From: Firmicutes bacterium ADurb.Bin300
Lineage (GTDB): Bacteria; Bacillota; Clostridia; Oscillospirales; Acutalibacteraceae
Reading direction: 5' to 3'
DNA length: 64,000 bases
NCBI GenBank assembly: GCA_002069015.1
Contig: MWBL01000005.1
Span: 1 to 64,000, forward strand
The position numbers and the translations under genes were made by a program. This document shows, one piece after another, positions 1 through 8,212 of this stretch (positions are counted from its first letter, which is position 1; the number at the start of each line of letters is the position of its first letter). Under the pieces are notes generated by a model, which was given only the letters and a program-made list of their open reading frames with translations, was not told the origin of the DNA and searched no databases.

Positions 1-1
1 T

Positions 2-1594
2 GTTATCGTTCCGGTTATGGAAGGCGCCGCTGTAAAGGCATACGTAAATCTTGCAACAAACAAGGCTTATGAATATTCAGGCGGCAAAGGTATAGAGGTT
101 GCGCTTATATCAGATTCCAATGTGGATTCCATGAGGGATATTTTCAAGGAAGCTGTCGCCTCGACTGATGAAGAGCTTATGGAGAAGTTCTTTATGGAAG
201 AAGAGCTTACTCCCGAGGAAGTGTTAAAGGGACTCGCAAACGGGGTGCTTGCCGGCGAGATTTATCCCGTATTTGCCTGTTCGGGAACAAATCCGGACGC
301 AGTTGATATTATGCTCGACATTCTTTCCGAGATCGCCCCTGTAGCATCAACGGCAAAAGAGGTCGCGATTAAAGCAAATGATGAGACGACGGAGCTTGCC
401 TGTGATGAAAACGGACCCCTTGCCGCCGTCTGTTTTAAGACTATTGCGGACCCGTTTGTTGGCAAGATGTCGTTTTTCAAGATTGTTTCAGGCAAAATAT
501 CGTCCGACACTCCGATTTATAATGCCGCTACCGGAGAAACGGAAAGAATGGGAAAGCTCCTTTTCGTTAAAGGAGCAAAGCAAGAGGAGACCGCTGTTGT
601 AGGAGCAGGCGATATCGCGGTTCTTACGAAGCTTTCAAATACAAACACGGGCGACACGATTTGCTCTTCAAAGGGAATCCTTAAACTCAAAGGAGTTGAC
701 TCCCCCGCCCCCTGTCTTTCTATGGCGGTAAAAGCACGCAAAAAGGGCGACGAAGAAAAAATCGCTTCGGGTCTCAGGAAGCTGATGGAAGAGGATCCGA
801 CCATAAAATTCGGAACAAGCGACGAAACGAGGGAGCAAATTCTTTCAGGGTTAGGTGAGCAGCATCTTGATATTATCGTCAATAAGCTCAAGAACAAATT
901 TGGGGTAGAGGTTGACCTTACGGTCCCGAGAGTCGCTTACAGAGAGACGATACGCAAGGTTGTTGACAAGCAAGGCCGCCACAAGAAACAATCCGGAGGA
1001 CATGGTCAGTTCGGCGATGTATATATTCGTTTTGAGCCTTATTCGGGTGAGGAGGACTTCGTTTTTACGTCCGACGAGGTTGTAGGCGGAGCTGTTCCGA
1101 AGAATTATTTTCCTGCGGTTGAAAAAGGACTTCGGGAATGCATAGCAAAGGGAATGGTTGCCGGGTACCCTATGGTCGGAATTAAGGCGGCGCTCCACTT
1201 TGGTTCCTATCACCCGGTAGATTCCTCTGAAATAGCCTTCAAAATGGCGGCCCAGCTTGCTTTTAAGGCGGCAATACCGGAAGCGGACCCCGCAATCCTT
1301 GAACCCATAGGCACGGTGAAGGCGTATATGCCGGACGATAATCTCGGCGATATAATGAGTGATATTACAAAGCGTCGAGGCAGAGTTTTGGGCATGGGCG
1401 CCGCGGGCGAGCCCAAAATGCAAGAGCTTGTTGCAGAGGTACCGATGGCAGAAATGGGCGACTTTTCTACGGTATTGCGCTCCGTAACTCAAGGAAGAGG
1501 ACACTTTTCAATGGAATTTGCTCGCTATGAAGAGGCGCCGGGAAACATTGCACAAAAGGTTATCGAGGATGCTAAAAAAGCACAGGAAGAATAA
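2..1594 (+). CDS. EF-G-like translation elongation GTPase (5' end outside window)
   Basis: C-terminal part of a translocase-type elongation factor G; the frame is open from base 2, so the start and the GTP-binding motifs lie upstream. The visible ~530 residues cover the end of the G domain and domains II-V. The domain IV signature KKQSGGHGQFGDVYI lies near residue 325 of the visible part, and the domain V stretch (EPIGTVKAYMPDDNLGDIMSDITKRRGRVLG) follows it. EF-G is usually about 690 aa, so roughly 160 residues are missing. The sequence resembles the EF-G-like paralogue group found beside canonical FusA in many Firmicutes; which paralogue this is cannot be settled without the N-terminus. It is followed by a strong intrinsic terminator. 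Confidence 0.9.
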   Translation, partial: VIVPVMEGAAVKAYVNLATNKAYEYSGGKGIEVALISDSNVDSMRDIFKEAVASTDEELMEKFFMEEELTPEEVLKGLANGVLAGEIYPVFACSGTNPDAVDIMLDILSEIAPVASTAKEVAIKANDETTELACDENGPLAAVCFKTIADPFVGKMSFFKIVSGKISSDTPIYNAATGETERMGKLLFVKGAKQEETAVVGAGDIAVLTKLSNTNTGDTICSSKGILKLKGVDSPAPCLSMAVKARKKGDEEKIASGLRKLMEEDPTIKFGTSDETREQILSGLGEQHLDIIVNKLKNKFGVEVDLTVPRVAYRETIRKVVDKQGRHKKQSGGHGQFGDVYIRFEPYSGEEDFVFTSDEVVGGAVPKNYFPAVEKGLRECIAKGMVAGYPMVGIKAALHFGSYHPVDSSEIAFKMAAQLAFKAAIPEADPAILEPIGTVKAYMPDDNLGDIMSDITKRRGRVLGMGAAGEPKMQELVAEVPMAEMGDFSTVLRSVTQGRGHFSMEFARYEEAPGNIAQKVIEDAKKAQEE

Positions 1595-1610
1595 TTACAA
1601 AAACATTTTA

Positions 1611-1640
1611 CCGCTCTTCGTTTGACGAAGAGCGGTTTTT
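1611..1640 (+). terminator. Intrinsic terminator of the EF-G-like gene
   Basis: Perfect 10-bp stem (CCGCTCTTCG / CGAAGAGCGG) with a TTTGA loop, followed directly by a T run, 16 bases after the stop codon. Confidence 0.9.
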
Positions 1641-1655
1641 GTTCCACGTGGAACA
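1640..1655. promoter_or_regulatory. parS-like centromere site 1
   Basis: The 16-bp perfect palindrome TGTTCCACGTGGAACA matches the ParB-binding parS family (consensus TGTTTCACGTGAAACA) except for the symmetric inner T-to-C / A-to-G change. It lies between the EF-G-like gene and parB, 37 bp from a second copy. Confidence 0.8.
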
Positions 1656-1676
1656 ACCTTATCGTAACATGTCCTA

Positions 1677-1692
1677 TGTTTCACGTGGAACA
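1677..1692. promoter_or_regulatory. parS-like centromere site 2
   Basis: TGTTTCACGTGGAACA differs from the classic parS palindrome at a single base. Two such sites within 53 bp beside a ParB-family gene make a functional centromere or nucleation site likely. Confidence 0.85.
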
Positions 1693-1694
1693 AG

Positions 1695-1736
1695 TAAAAA
1701 ACGCCCAAAGAGCAGCCGGTTAGAGCTGCTCTTTGG
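1695..1736 (-). terminator. Intrinsic terminator of the parB operon
   Basis: Perfect 12-bp stem (CCAAAGAGCAGC / GCTGCTCTTTGG) with an 8-base loop. Read on the minus strand it is followed by a T run, 60 bases past the parB stop. It ends the leftward ABC/rsmG/parB transcript. Confidence 0.85.
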
Positions 1737-1799
1737 ACTGTGGATGTGGGGTGTGAAAGAGAAAGATATGGCTGTTTATATAAACCCCGAGGGAAAGGG

Positions 1800-2627
1800 T
1801 TATATAGCTTGGCTGTAAACGGGTGTGACCGATTTCGGTATTCTTACGACATATTCAATATATTCATCTGTCTCACTCTTAGCGGTGTCGGCCTCAATTC
1901 CCGCCCTGCGTATGGCATCTACCGCGTGATTGAGCGTGTTTATAAAAATTCTCAAATCTCTGTAGGATTTTACTGAGGGACCCTTGTGCTCATCGTTTTT
2001 TTTGAGCATTTGGGCTATTAATCTGTCCGTCTCGGATACGGTAAGTCTCTTGTCTACAATTATAGATAAGGCGCGTTGCCTTGAGGCGTTGTCGGGGAGC
2101 TTCAAAAGCGCCCTTGCGTGCCTTTCCGTGAGCTTAGCCTCGGAAATTTTGTTTCGTATATTCTCGGTAAGCTGTAAAAGTCTTAATTTGTTAGAAAGAG
2201 TCGACTGTGCTTTACCTAGGCTTTTTGCCACTGCCTCCTGGCTCATATTGTGTTCGCTCAACAGCTTTTCTATAGCAACAGCCTCTTCAAAAAAATCAAG
2301 GTCCTGACGCTGAATGTTCTCTATTACCGCAAATAGTGCCGATTGCGCATCAGTTGCATCCATTATTATGCTTGGAACTCTTGTCATTCCGATGATTCTT
2401 GCCGCGCGCAGCCGCCTTTCTCCCGAAATCAACTCGAAATTTCCATCAGTTGCGGGGCGAACTGTAATAGGAAGAAGCATTCCGTTTAATCTTATGGATG
2501 AAGCGAGACTTTCAAGCTCTCCGTAGTCGAAATGAACTCTTGGCTGGTTAGGATTGGGATAGATGTTTTCGTGAGGGATCATCATTATCTGCCCGCCTGT
2601 TTTCAGCTTTGATGCTGTTTTAAGCAT
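1800..2627 (-). CDS. parB: ParB/Noc-family chromosome partitioning DNA-binding protein
   Basis: A 275-aa ParB-family CTP-dependent clamp that loads at parS and spreads along DNA. Visible features are the N-terminal ParB domain with the IYPNPNQPR start and the arginine-rich box GERRLRAARIIG, then a helix-turn-helix (MSQEAVAKSLGKAQSTLSNKLRLLQL) and a linker to the C-terminal dimerisation domain. The frame is open further upstream, but the ATG at 2627 has the ribosome site AAGGAAGTGA and gives the normal family N-terminus. It sits directly after rsmG, the position of noc in Bacillus and of parAB in other Firmicutes, and no ParA lies beside it. The sites next to it are parS-type (CACGTG core) rather than Noc-type, so ParB/Spo0J function is favoured over Noc. 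Confidence 0.9.
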   Translation of the reverse strand: MLKTASKLKTGGQIMMIPHENIYPNPNQPRVHFDYGELESLASSIRLNGMLLPITVRPATDGNFELISGERRLRAARIIGMTRVPSIIMDATDAQSALFAVIENIQRQDLDFFEEAVAIEKLLSEHNMSQEAVAKSLGKAQSTLSNKLRLLQLTENIRNKISEAKLTERHARALLKLPDNASRQRALSIIVDKRLTVSETDRLIAQMLKKNDEHKGPSVKSYRDLRIFINTLNHAVDAIRRAGIEADTAKSETDEYIEYVVRIPKSVTPVYSQAI

Positions 2628-2740
2628 TAAATCACTTCCTTGCTTGTCCGCTTTCCAATAACACAATATCATAATAAAACAAAAAAACAAAGCATTTTCG
2701 TTCGCCCGAAAGTGCCTTGCTTTTCTGTGTTTTTCCAAAA

Positions 2741-3454
2741 TCACAAAGGAAATTTTGAAATTTGTGTCGATGTTCTCGGATATTTTGGTGAGGTTTGCGA
2801 TATTTTTCTGATAACAATTATACTTCTTTTCATATATCCGCTCAGCTCGTATTCAAATAAGTCCTGAGTTTTACCCGAAAGCGTTGAAATTGCATTTTGA
2901 GCTTCCTTAAGCTCCCTATTGACATCGCCCTTATATGGAGCGAAAACACCGCCGACTTTAGTAAGAGGCAGACAGTATTCCGCTAAAACCCTCAAATCTG
3001 CGACGGCTCTGGAAACAACCAAATCATACTTTTCGCGAAAAAGAGGGTTCTTTCCGGCGTCCTCGGCTCTTATGTGTATTATTTCAGGCTTAAGCTCGAT
3101 TTTTTCGCAGGCTTCTTTGACAAATTGTAATTTTTTATTCGTTGAGTCCATTAGCGTAAGCGAAAGATCCGGGCGGGCGATAAGCAGGGGAACGCCGGGA
3201 AAGCCTGCACCTGTGCCTACATCAATAACCGATGACGCAGGTTTAATATCAATATATTTCAAAAGCGCAAGACTGTCCGCAAAGTGCTTTACCGCAATCT
3301 CGGAATCATCTGTTATAGCTGTCAAATTAACCTTTTTGCCGTATTCGATCAGAAAATCGGCATACTTGGCAAATTTGACGGGAGCGCCTTCGGGTAAAGC
3401 TATATTAAGCTGTGTCAGAGCAGATAATAAAGCCTTATAAAAAATATCGGTCAT
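2741..3454 (-). CDS. rsmG: 16S rRNA (guanine-527 N7)-methyltransferase RsmG
   Basis: A 237-aa class I SAM-dependent methyltransferase (GidB/RsmG) that modifies G527 of 16S rRNA in the decoding region. The SAM-binding glycine motif VIDVGTGAGFPGVPLLIARPDL is near residue 75 and the family motif VVSRAVADL near residue 145. Length is normal for the family. It starts 40 bases after the ABC permease stop and ends 114 bases before parB; the rsmG-parB pairing is conserved in many bacteria, often near the replication origin. Confidence 0.95.
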   Translation of the reverse strand: MTDIFYKALLSALTQLNIALPEGAPVKFAKYADFLIEYGKKVNLTAITDDSEIAVKHFADSLALLKYIDIKPASSVIDVGTGAGFPGVPLLIARPDLSLTLMDSTNKKLQFVKEACEKIELKPEIIHIRAEDAGKNPLFREKYDLVVSRAVADLRVLAEYCLPLTKVGGVFAPYKGDVNRELKEAQNAISTLSGKTQDLFEYELSGYMKRSIIVIRKISQTSPKYPRTSTQISKFPL

Positions 3455-3493
3455 TTTATCGCAGCCCTCGTAAGCATCTTTATTAAGTACACA

Positions 3494-5170
3494 TTATGCC
3501 GAAATCGCGTGAAACTTCTTTTTCGCAACACTTGCGAGCAAAGCGGCACAAACAGCGGCAATTAAAGAAAAGAAACCTATCGCGGACGGCAGGGCTATGC
3601 GTGATACTTGTTCAAGGCTCAACCCTTCACCGCCGTTGGCATTCAAGCTAAAGAGAATAAAACCTCCCGCGTAAAGACCGAAAAAACCCATAGCGCCAAG
3701 TATACCGAAAAGTGAAGCCGCACTTTGCTTTATTACCATTACTTCACTGATCCAGTCAAATTTCGGAAAAAGAATATTGCAAAGCATTCCCCAAAGAGCG
3801 GTAAACAGCTGAAAAATTATTCCGGCAAGCAGGATAAGAAGGGATTCCCAAGATGAACAACCAAGTCTGAAAAAGCAAGCCACAGAAATCAGTACGACGG
3901 GTATTGCTCCCCACGCAAGGTTGAAGGCGATTTTTGGAACAATGATGTCGTAATAACCCAGCGGCATTGACTTAAGAAGGGGAAAAGCCTTTCCCTCAAG
4001 TGAGAGCGAACAGCAAGCTGTATCGTTAGTAGTAACAAGAAAACCGATAACAGCTCCGATTATTACAGGGAGAAGGGAATCTAAAGGTATGTCAAAACCC
4101 GTAGGGCTGTGGTTATTAACGGCTGTTTGAAGAAGCGATGTAATTACCGAAGGTCCTTTAATAACGAGTGCACCCGCGAAAATAATCATAAATATGCTGC
4201 CAAGCCCGCTGTTCATTATATAGTTAACAGACGAAAAGAACCGTTTAAATTCCTTGATAAACAGCGCTTTTCTCGGGGATGCCGCCGTCAGATGCCTTTG
4301 CTTATAAATATACTTTCCCGCAGAGCCCTTGTTCTTAGTCGCAATTTTAATAAAAGATCGGGAAATCAATAGGGTTATAATCGTCACCGAGACCAAGCTT
4401 ATAAAAAGCAGTGCGATTAAGGAGGGCAGGTCTTTTTCTGCAACAGATTTTCCGAAAAGAAAAAGGGGAGGGAAGACTTTTCTGAGGGAATCCGTAAGCT
4501 CGGCGCCCCGGGCGACAAGCCTTGTCAATATTTTTTGAAGATTTGTATAAAGCCCCATAAACGAAAAGAAAAAGGCAAGCATAAATACCGTTGAAAACAA
4601 CTTTTTTCGTTTTAGATTAGAGATAAAAAGGGCAAGCAGCCAGCCGCCCGCCGCGGAGAGCGACAGCGAAAGCAGGGACAGGAATAAGCCGCCGAGAATT
4701 AAATAAACTAAAATGACCGCATCAAAGCCAACCCTGAAAAAATACACAGCCGTGGCGGGGATTAAGGTAAACGCTCCATATAAAATGTTAACCAGCAGCA
4801 CGGCGGTAATTCTTGAGAGCACAACATAGACAGCCGGTACGGGCATAGAGAGCAACAGCTCATTATCATTAGCCTCATAAAGTTGTTTTTCGGTTATAAA
4901 AATGCTTCCGATAAACATAAGGAAAAAAGCCATAAGACCTATTAAAACAAAGTAAACCAAATCAAGCCCGTTTTTCACAAGAGGTTCGCATAGCTGCATA
5001 GCCACAACCCCGAAGAAAAAAAGCATACAGCCGATAAGATAAACGGTTAATAAGCCTATAAAAAGTTTTTTAATTAAAGTTTTAGAGCCTTTTGACCCTG
5101 TGACCCTCTTTGTCATAAACATAGTATAAAACAAGGCGCGCAGTTGAATAAAAAGCAAAGTCTTAAACAT
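3494..5170 (-). CDS. ABC-2-like multi-spanning permease
   Basis: A 558-aa integral membrane protein with about 12 hydrophobic segments and no enzymatic motif. It probably forms the membrane part of an exporter with the ATPase encoded just before it. The ATG at 5170 overlaps the ATPase stop by 8 nt and has GGTGG five bases upstream, so the two are translationally coupled; a longer open frame starting at 5194 would lie inside the ATPase gene. The size and the large central hydrophilic region are typical of poorly characterised Clostridia permeases annotated as putative ABC exporters. Substrate is unknown. Confidence 0.75.
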   Translation of the reverse strand: MFKTLLFIQLRALFYTMFMTKRVTGSKGSKTLIKKLFIGLLTVYLIGCMLFFFGVVAMQLCEPLVKNGLDLVYFVLIGLMAFFLMFIGSIFITEKQLYEANDNELLLSMPVPAVYVVLSRITAVLLVNILYGAFTLIPATAVYFFRVGFDAVILVYLILGGLFLSLLSLSLSAAGGWLLALFISNLKRKKLFSTVFMLAFFFSFMGLYTNLQKILTRLVARGAELTDSLRKVFPPLFLFGKSVAEKDLPSLIALLFISLVSVTIITLLISRSFIKIATKNKGSAGKYIYKQRHLTAASPRKALFIKEFKRFFSSVNYIMNSGLGSIFMIIFAGALVIKGPSVITSLLQTAVNNHSPTGFDIPLDSLLPVIIGAVIGFLVTTNDTACCSLSLEGKAFPLLKSMPLGYYDIIVPKIAFNLAWGAIPVVLISVACFFRLGCSSWESLLILLAGIIFQLFTALWGMLCNILFPKFDWISEVMVIKQSAASLFGILGAMGFFGLYAGGFILFSLNANGGEGLSLEQVSRIALPSAIGFFSLIAAVCAALLASVAKKKFHAISA

Positions 5171-5873
5171 TTTCCACCAACTCCAAAAATACATCCTCGA
5201 GAGAGGCGTTTGCCGTCACCTCTTCGGTTTTGCCATGCACGATTAATGCTCCGTTTCTGATTATGGCAATTTTGTCACAAAGCTTTTCGGCGACTTCCAA
5301 AACATGAGTGGAGAAAAAGATTGCCCCGCCCGAGCTGCAAATATCTTTCATAAGCTGCTTTAAGGTATGGGACGCTTTCGGATCAAGTCCGACAAACGGC
5401 TCGTCAAGAAGCATAAGACGCGGCTTATGTATCAGCGCGCTTATAACAACAAGCTTTTGCTTCATTCCGTGTGAATATTCCGAGATGGGCTTTGCAAGGT
5501 CCGCCGTCAATTCAAAAATATCACTGTATTTATTAATAAGCGTATTTCTTTCATTCTCGCTCACGCCATAGATGTCGGCGATAAAGTTAAGATACTTAAT
5601 TCCGCTCAGAAACTCATAAATTTCGGGATTATCGGGGATATAGGCTATACGCTTTTTGACCTCAATCGGATTTTCCTTTATTGAGATACCGTCCACATAT
5701 ATTTCACCCTCATCGAAATTCAATATTCCGGCACAGCATTTAATGGTAGTAGTCTTGCCTGCGCCGTTATGACCGATGAATCCGTATATCTCGCCCTTGT
5801 TTATGTGAATAGAGAGCGCATCGACAGCCTTTTTATTACCGTATATTTTAGTTAAATTATCAATTGTTAACAA
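5163..5873 (-). CDS. ABC transporter ATP-binding protein
   Basis: A 236-aa ABC ATPase with Walker A GHNGAGKTTTIK (around residue 33), an atypical signature motif YSHGMKQKL in place of LSGGQ, Walker B LMLLDEPFVGLD and a switch histidine (STHVLEV). The SHGM signature is typical of ATPases paired with ABC-2 type exporters (antibiotic, Nod factor or gliding types). Translation starts at TTG 5873, eight bases after GGAAGTGA. It is the first gene of the leftward transcript that continues through the permease to rsmG and parB, behind a consensus promoter. Confidence 0.9.
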   Translation of the reverse strand: MLTIDNLTKIYGNKKAVDALSIHINKGEIYGFIGHNGAGKTTTIKCCAGILNFDEGEIYVDGISIKENPIEVKKRIAYIPDNPEIYEFLSGIKYLNFIADIYGVSENERNTLINKYSDIFELTADLAKPISEYSHGMKQKLVVISALIHKPRLMLLDEPFVGLDPKASHTLKQLMKDICSSGGAIFFSTHVLEVAEKLCDKIAIIRNGALIVHGKTEEVTANASLEDVFLELVENV

Positions 5874-5901
5874 AAAATCACTTCCAAATTATGATTTGTC
5901 T

Positions 5902-5930
5902 ATTGTATTACAGAAATTGCCCTTTGTCAA
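5902..5930 (-). promoter_or_regulatory. Sigma-A promoter for the ABC/rsmG/parB transcript
   Basis: On the minus strand TTGACA (5930-5925), a 17-bp spacer and TACAAT (5907-5902), about 30 bases upstream of the TTG start of the ATPase. It lies back to back with the guaA promoter. Confidence 0.8.
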
Positions 5931-5939
5931 ACAAAACAA

Positions 5940-5968
5940 TTGACAAACAAGGGGGCGTTTGTTAGAAT
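5940..5968 (+). promoter_or_regulatory. Sigma-A promoter for guaA
   Basis: TTGACA (5940-5945), a 17-bp spacer and TAGAAT (5963-5968), 43 bases upstream of the guaA ATG. No purine riboswitch aptamer is visible in the short leader. Confidence 0.8.
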
Positions 5969-6010
5969 TAGGCTTATTAAAATAAGGTGTCTTGGGGTTG
6001 GTGAAAAAAG

Positions 6011-7318
6011 ATGAATCAAGACCTTGTGTTGATTCTTGACCTTGGGGGAGAGGATAATTCGAGGGTTGTCAGAGCGGTTAGGGCTTTAGGTGTTTACAGT
6101 GAGGTTAGAGCTCACAACATAACCAAAAAGGAGCTTCTTGAGATTAAAAACCTTAAGGGGATTATCCTAAACGGCGGGAAAAACAGGATAGTAGAAGGGA
6201 AGACAATATTTGAAAAGAGGTATATCCATACAATCGGTGTTCCGGTGCTTTCCATCGAGCACAGTTCACCGTATTGCAATCCCGATATTGGCAAGCTTCC
6301 GAAAAAGGACTCAGAGCTTTTAGCGCTTTTGGAGCCGTTTCTCTTTGAAAAATGCAAAGCACAGCCGAATTGGAATATGAAAAACTTCGTTAACGACCAG
6401 ATAGAGCTTCTTCGTAAACAGATAGGGGAGGAAAAGGTCTTGCTGGCGCTTTCGGGCGGGGTTGATTCCTCCGTAGTGGCGGCACTTCTTTTCAAGGCGG
6501 TAGGGGACAGACTCCACTGCGTACACGTCAATCACGGTATGCTGCGCAAGGGCGAGAGCGAGCAAGTAATAGAGGTTTTTGAAAAGCAGTTCGGCGTAAA
6601 TTTAATTTATGTTGATTCCCGGGAGCTTTTTCTTAACAAGCTTAAGGGTGTAAGCGACCCCGAAAAAAAGCGTAAAATAATAGGAAGGGAATTTATCACG
6701 GTTTTTGAGCAAGAGGCAAGAAGGCTTGACGGTATACGCTTTTTGGGACAAGGCACTATTTATCCGGATATAGTTGAAAGCGGTACAAAAACAGGCAAGG
6801 CGGTAAAAGCTCACCACAATGCCGGCGGTCTGCCGAAGGATCTGAAATTCGAGCTTGTAGAGCCTCTTAAGTATCTTTTCAAGGACGAGGTTCGCGCCTG
6901 CGGCAAGCAGCTTGGGTTGCCCGATGATATGGTTTTTCGTCAGCCGTTCCCGGGACCCGGTCTTGGTGTGCGCTGCTTAGGCGAAATAACAAGAGACAGG
7001 CTTGAGGCTGTCAGGGAGTCCGACGCCATACTTCGTGAGGAGTTCGGCAAAATCGGTCTTGACAGAAGGGTTTGGCAGTACTTTACGCTAATACCCGACA
7101 TTAAATCAGTTGGTGTTAAGGATGGCGAAAGGTACGAGGGCTGGGCAGTAATAATCCGAGCGGTAAATACCGTCGACGCCATGCAGGCAACAATCGAACC
7201 CCCGCACGCAAAGGTTCTTCAAACCATAACAAACCGAATTCTCAACGAGGTCAACGGCGTAAACAGAGTTCTTTATGATTTAAGCCCCAAGCCCCCGGCG
7301 ACGATCGAGTGGGAATAA
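6011..7318 (+). CDS. guaA: GMP synthase with a degenerate, truncated glutaminase domain
   Basis: A 435-aa XMP-to-GMP amination enzyme. The ATP-pyrophosphatase domain is intact: SGGVDSS at residues 148-154, the VNHGMLRKGE region, GQGTIYPDIVES, HHNAGGLP, the FPGPGLGVR loop and the C-terminal dimerisation domain ending in PATIEWE. The N-terminal class I glutamine amidotransferase domain is about 115 residues instead of about 200. It lacks the nucleophilic cysteine elbow (GVPVLSIEHS where GICYG is expected, around residue 80) and the later catalytic His-Glu. It may therefore depend on free ammonia or a partner glutaminase. Canonical GuaA is about 510-525 aa. The mobile element lies just downstream. 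Confidence 0.93.
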   Translation: MNQDLVLILDLGGEDNSRVVRAVRALGVYSEVRAHNITKKELLEIKNLKGIILNGGKNRIVEGKTIFEKRYIHTIGVPVLSIEHSSPYCNPDIGKLPKKDSELLALLEPFLFEKCKAQPNWNMKNFVNDQIELLRKQIGEEKVLLALSGGVDSSVVAALLFKAVGDRLHCVHVNHGMLRKGESEQVIEVFEKQFGVNLIYVDSRELFLNKLKGVSDPEKKRKIIGREFITVFEQEARRLDGIRFLGQGTIYPDIVESGTKTGKAVKAHHNAGGLPKDLKFELVEPLKYLFKDEVRACGKQLGLPDDMVFRQPFPGPGLGVRCLGEITRDRLEAVRESDAILREEFGKIGLDRRVWQYFTLIPDIKSVGVKDGERYEGWAVIIRAVNTVDAMQATIEPPHAKVLQTITNRILNEVNGVNRVLYDLSPKPPATIEWE

Positions 7319-7470
7319 TCACACAAAGCCTAAAAACTCAGTGTTTATACGGGTTTTCGGACTTCGTCCACCCCTTTTGATAACGATTTGATAACAATCC
7401 TTAGAGCGACCATTATTCTATACCCCCAATGGCTTGTGGGTTATCAGAATAATCATCGCGTGGTTGTTAC
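7319..7470. other. Non-coding interval between guaA and the mobile element
   Basis: No ORF. It holds two direct copies of TTTGATAAC (7376-7396, the second extending to TTGATAACAA) and an imperfect hairpin at 7406-7459 (GCGACCATTATTCT pairing with AGAATAATCATCGC, plus an inner ATACCC/GGGTTAT pairing). TTGATAACAA recurs at 16364-16373 near the other end of the element, so these could be recombinase arm sites, or could themselves mark the boundary. Confidence 0.4.
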
Positions 7471-7484
7471 CAACAAATAAATCT
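7471..7484 (+). repeat. Candidate attL: left copy of 14-bp direct repeat
   Basis: CAACAAATAAATCT, identical to 16662-16675. It lies just outside the terminator of the leftward repressor gene, where an element end would be expected. Confidence 0.45.
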
Positions 7485-7497
7485 GTATTAGACGATT

Positions 7498-7539
7498 AAA
7501 AAGCCCTTAACTGTGGATTACCTCAGTTAAGGGCTTTTT
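7498..7539. terminator. Bidirectional terminator at the left end of the element
   Basis: A 16-bp stem AAAAAGCCCTTAACTG / CAGTTAAGGGCTTTTT around a 10-base loop, with A and T tracts on both sides. It ends the repressor transcript (stop at 7549) and isolates the element from guaA read-through. Confidence 0.9.
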
Positions 7540-7548
7540 GTCGTCTTC

Positions 7549-8079
7549 TTAGTCGGGTTTCAACCGGTCTTTGAATGCTTCGACCATTGCATCGCTCAGT
7601 TCTTGGGACGTAACCTTTACCCATCCGCCCGTTGTGTCGAACTTAGGATAATGGTAACGCCATTGGTCATAGGCGTCCTTGTCGATCTCGCCAGAATTGA
7701 TTTTGGCTTTCTGCTCGTTCCAAGCGGCAAGCATACGAATAACCTCTGCGGCATCCTTGCCTTTATCTGCATTAACTTTAAGGCAGAGTTCCCCATCAGC
7801 CTCGCTGACGGTAATGCCGTAAATGTCCTCAAGGGCAAACAGCGTGTGCATTAACCCTATGTAACTGTCAATGTCAGGCACATTCAAGGCTTCGGGTGCT
7901 ACATCCAAAACCTGTGCCAATGTCGCTGTAATATCCGCTTTTGGAGTGCGAGAGCCGGTTTCATACTGTGCCATACGAACATCAGCAGACTTATCGGGGA
8001 AACCGATCTGCAAACCGAGATATTTCTGTGTCATTCCACGTAGATTGCGGAAAAAGTGAATTCTTTCGCTAATAGCCAT
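7549..8079 (-). CDS. XRE-family helix-turn-helix repressor of the mobile element
   Basis: A 176-aa DNA-binding protein. The N-terminal Cro/C1-type HTH covers about residues 5-65 (RIHFFRNLRGMTQKYLGLQIG...VRMAQYETGSRTPKADITATLAQVLDV). The C-terminal part, about 110 residues, is of unknown function, tryptophan-rich near the end (WNEQKAKINSGEIDKDAYDQWRYHYPKF), and is often seen in regulators of Firmicutes conjugative and mobilizable elements. ATG 8079 is chosen because AAGAGGTG lies six bases upstream; a GTG nine bases earlier falls in that site. It is divergent from xis-int, with palindromes overlapping the xis promoter, so it probably represses excision and mobilisation genes. Confidence 0.85.
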   Translation of the reverse strand: MAISERIHFFRNLRGMTQKYLGLQIGFPDKSADVRMAQYETGSRTPKADITATLAQVLDVAPEALNVPDIDSYIGLMHTLFALEDIYGITVSEADGELCLKVNADKGKDAAEVIRMLAAWNEQKAKINSGEIDKDAYDQWRYHYPKFDTTGGWVKVTSQELSDAMVEAFKDRLKPD

Positions 8080-8110
8080 AAAAAGCACCTCTTTTCAAGC
8101 GTTCGTACAC

Positions 8111-8139
8111 AGTATAGCAGAAATGTTTAGTGCCGTCAA
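8111..8139 (-). promoter_or_regulatory. Promoter of the element repressor gene
   Basis: Minus strand TTGACG (8139-8134), a 17-bp spacer and TATACT (8116-8111), 32 bases upstream of the repressor start. AAATGTTTA repeats at 8122-8130 and about 8156-8164, and the TAAACA-AAAA-TGTTTA dyad around 8148-8164, may be autoregulatory sites. Confidence 0.75.
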
Positions 8140-8183
8140 GAGGAATATAAACAAAAATGTTTAATATTTTTCTTGCAAGCCAC

Positions 8184-8212
8184 TTGACAAAAGCAAATTT
8201 GCTTAGTATAAT
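8184..8212 (+). promoter_or_regulatory. Promoter of xis-int and the downstream mobilisation genes
   Basis: TTGACA (8184-8189), a 17-bp spacer and TATAAT (8207-8212), a perfect sigma-A consensus. The spacer contains the palindrome AAGCAAATTTGCTT. Confidence 0.85.

Noticed and set aside
851..1504. Long antisense ORF inside the EF-G-like gene, and similar antisense or out-of-frame ORFs in guaA, GH38, metE, MFS and other genes
   Set aside because: They lie over well-supported genes in conserved families, lack ribosome sites and show no protein-family features.
2628..2744. N-terminal extension of parB overlapping rsmG
   Set aside because: No ribosome site; the ATG at 2627 has one and gives the family N-terminus.
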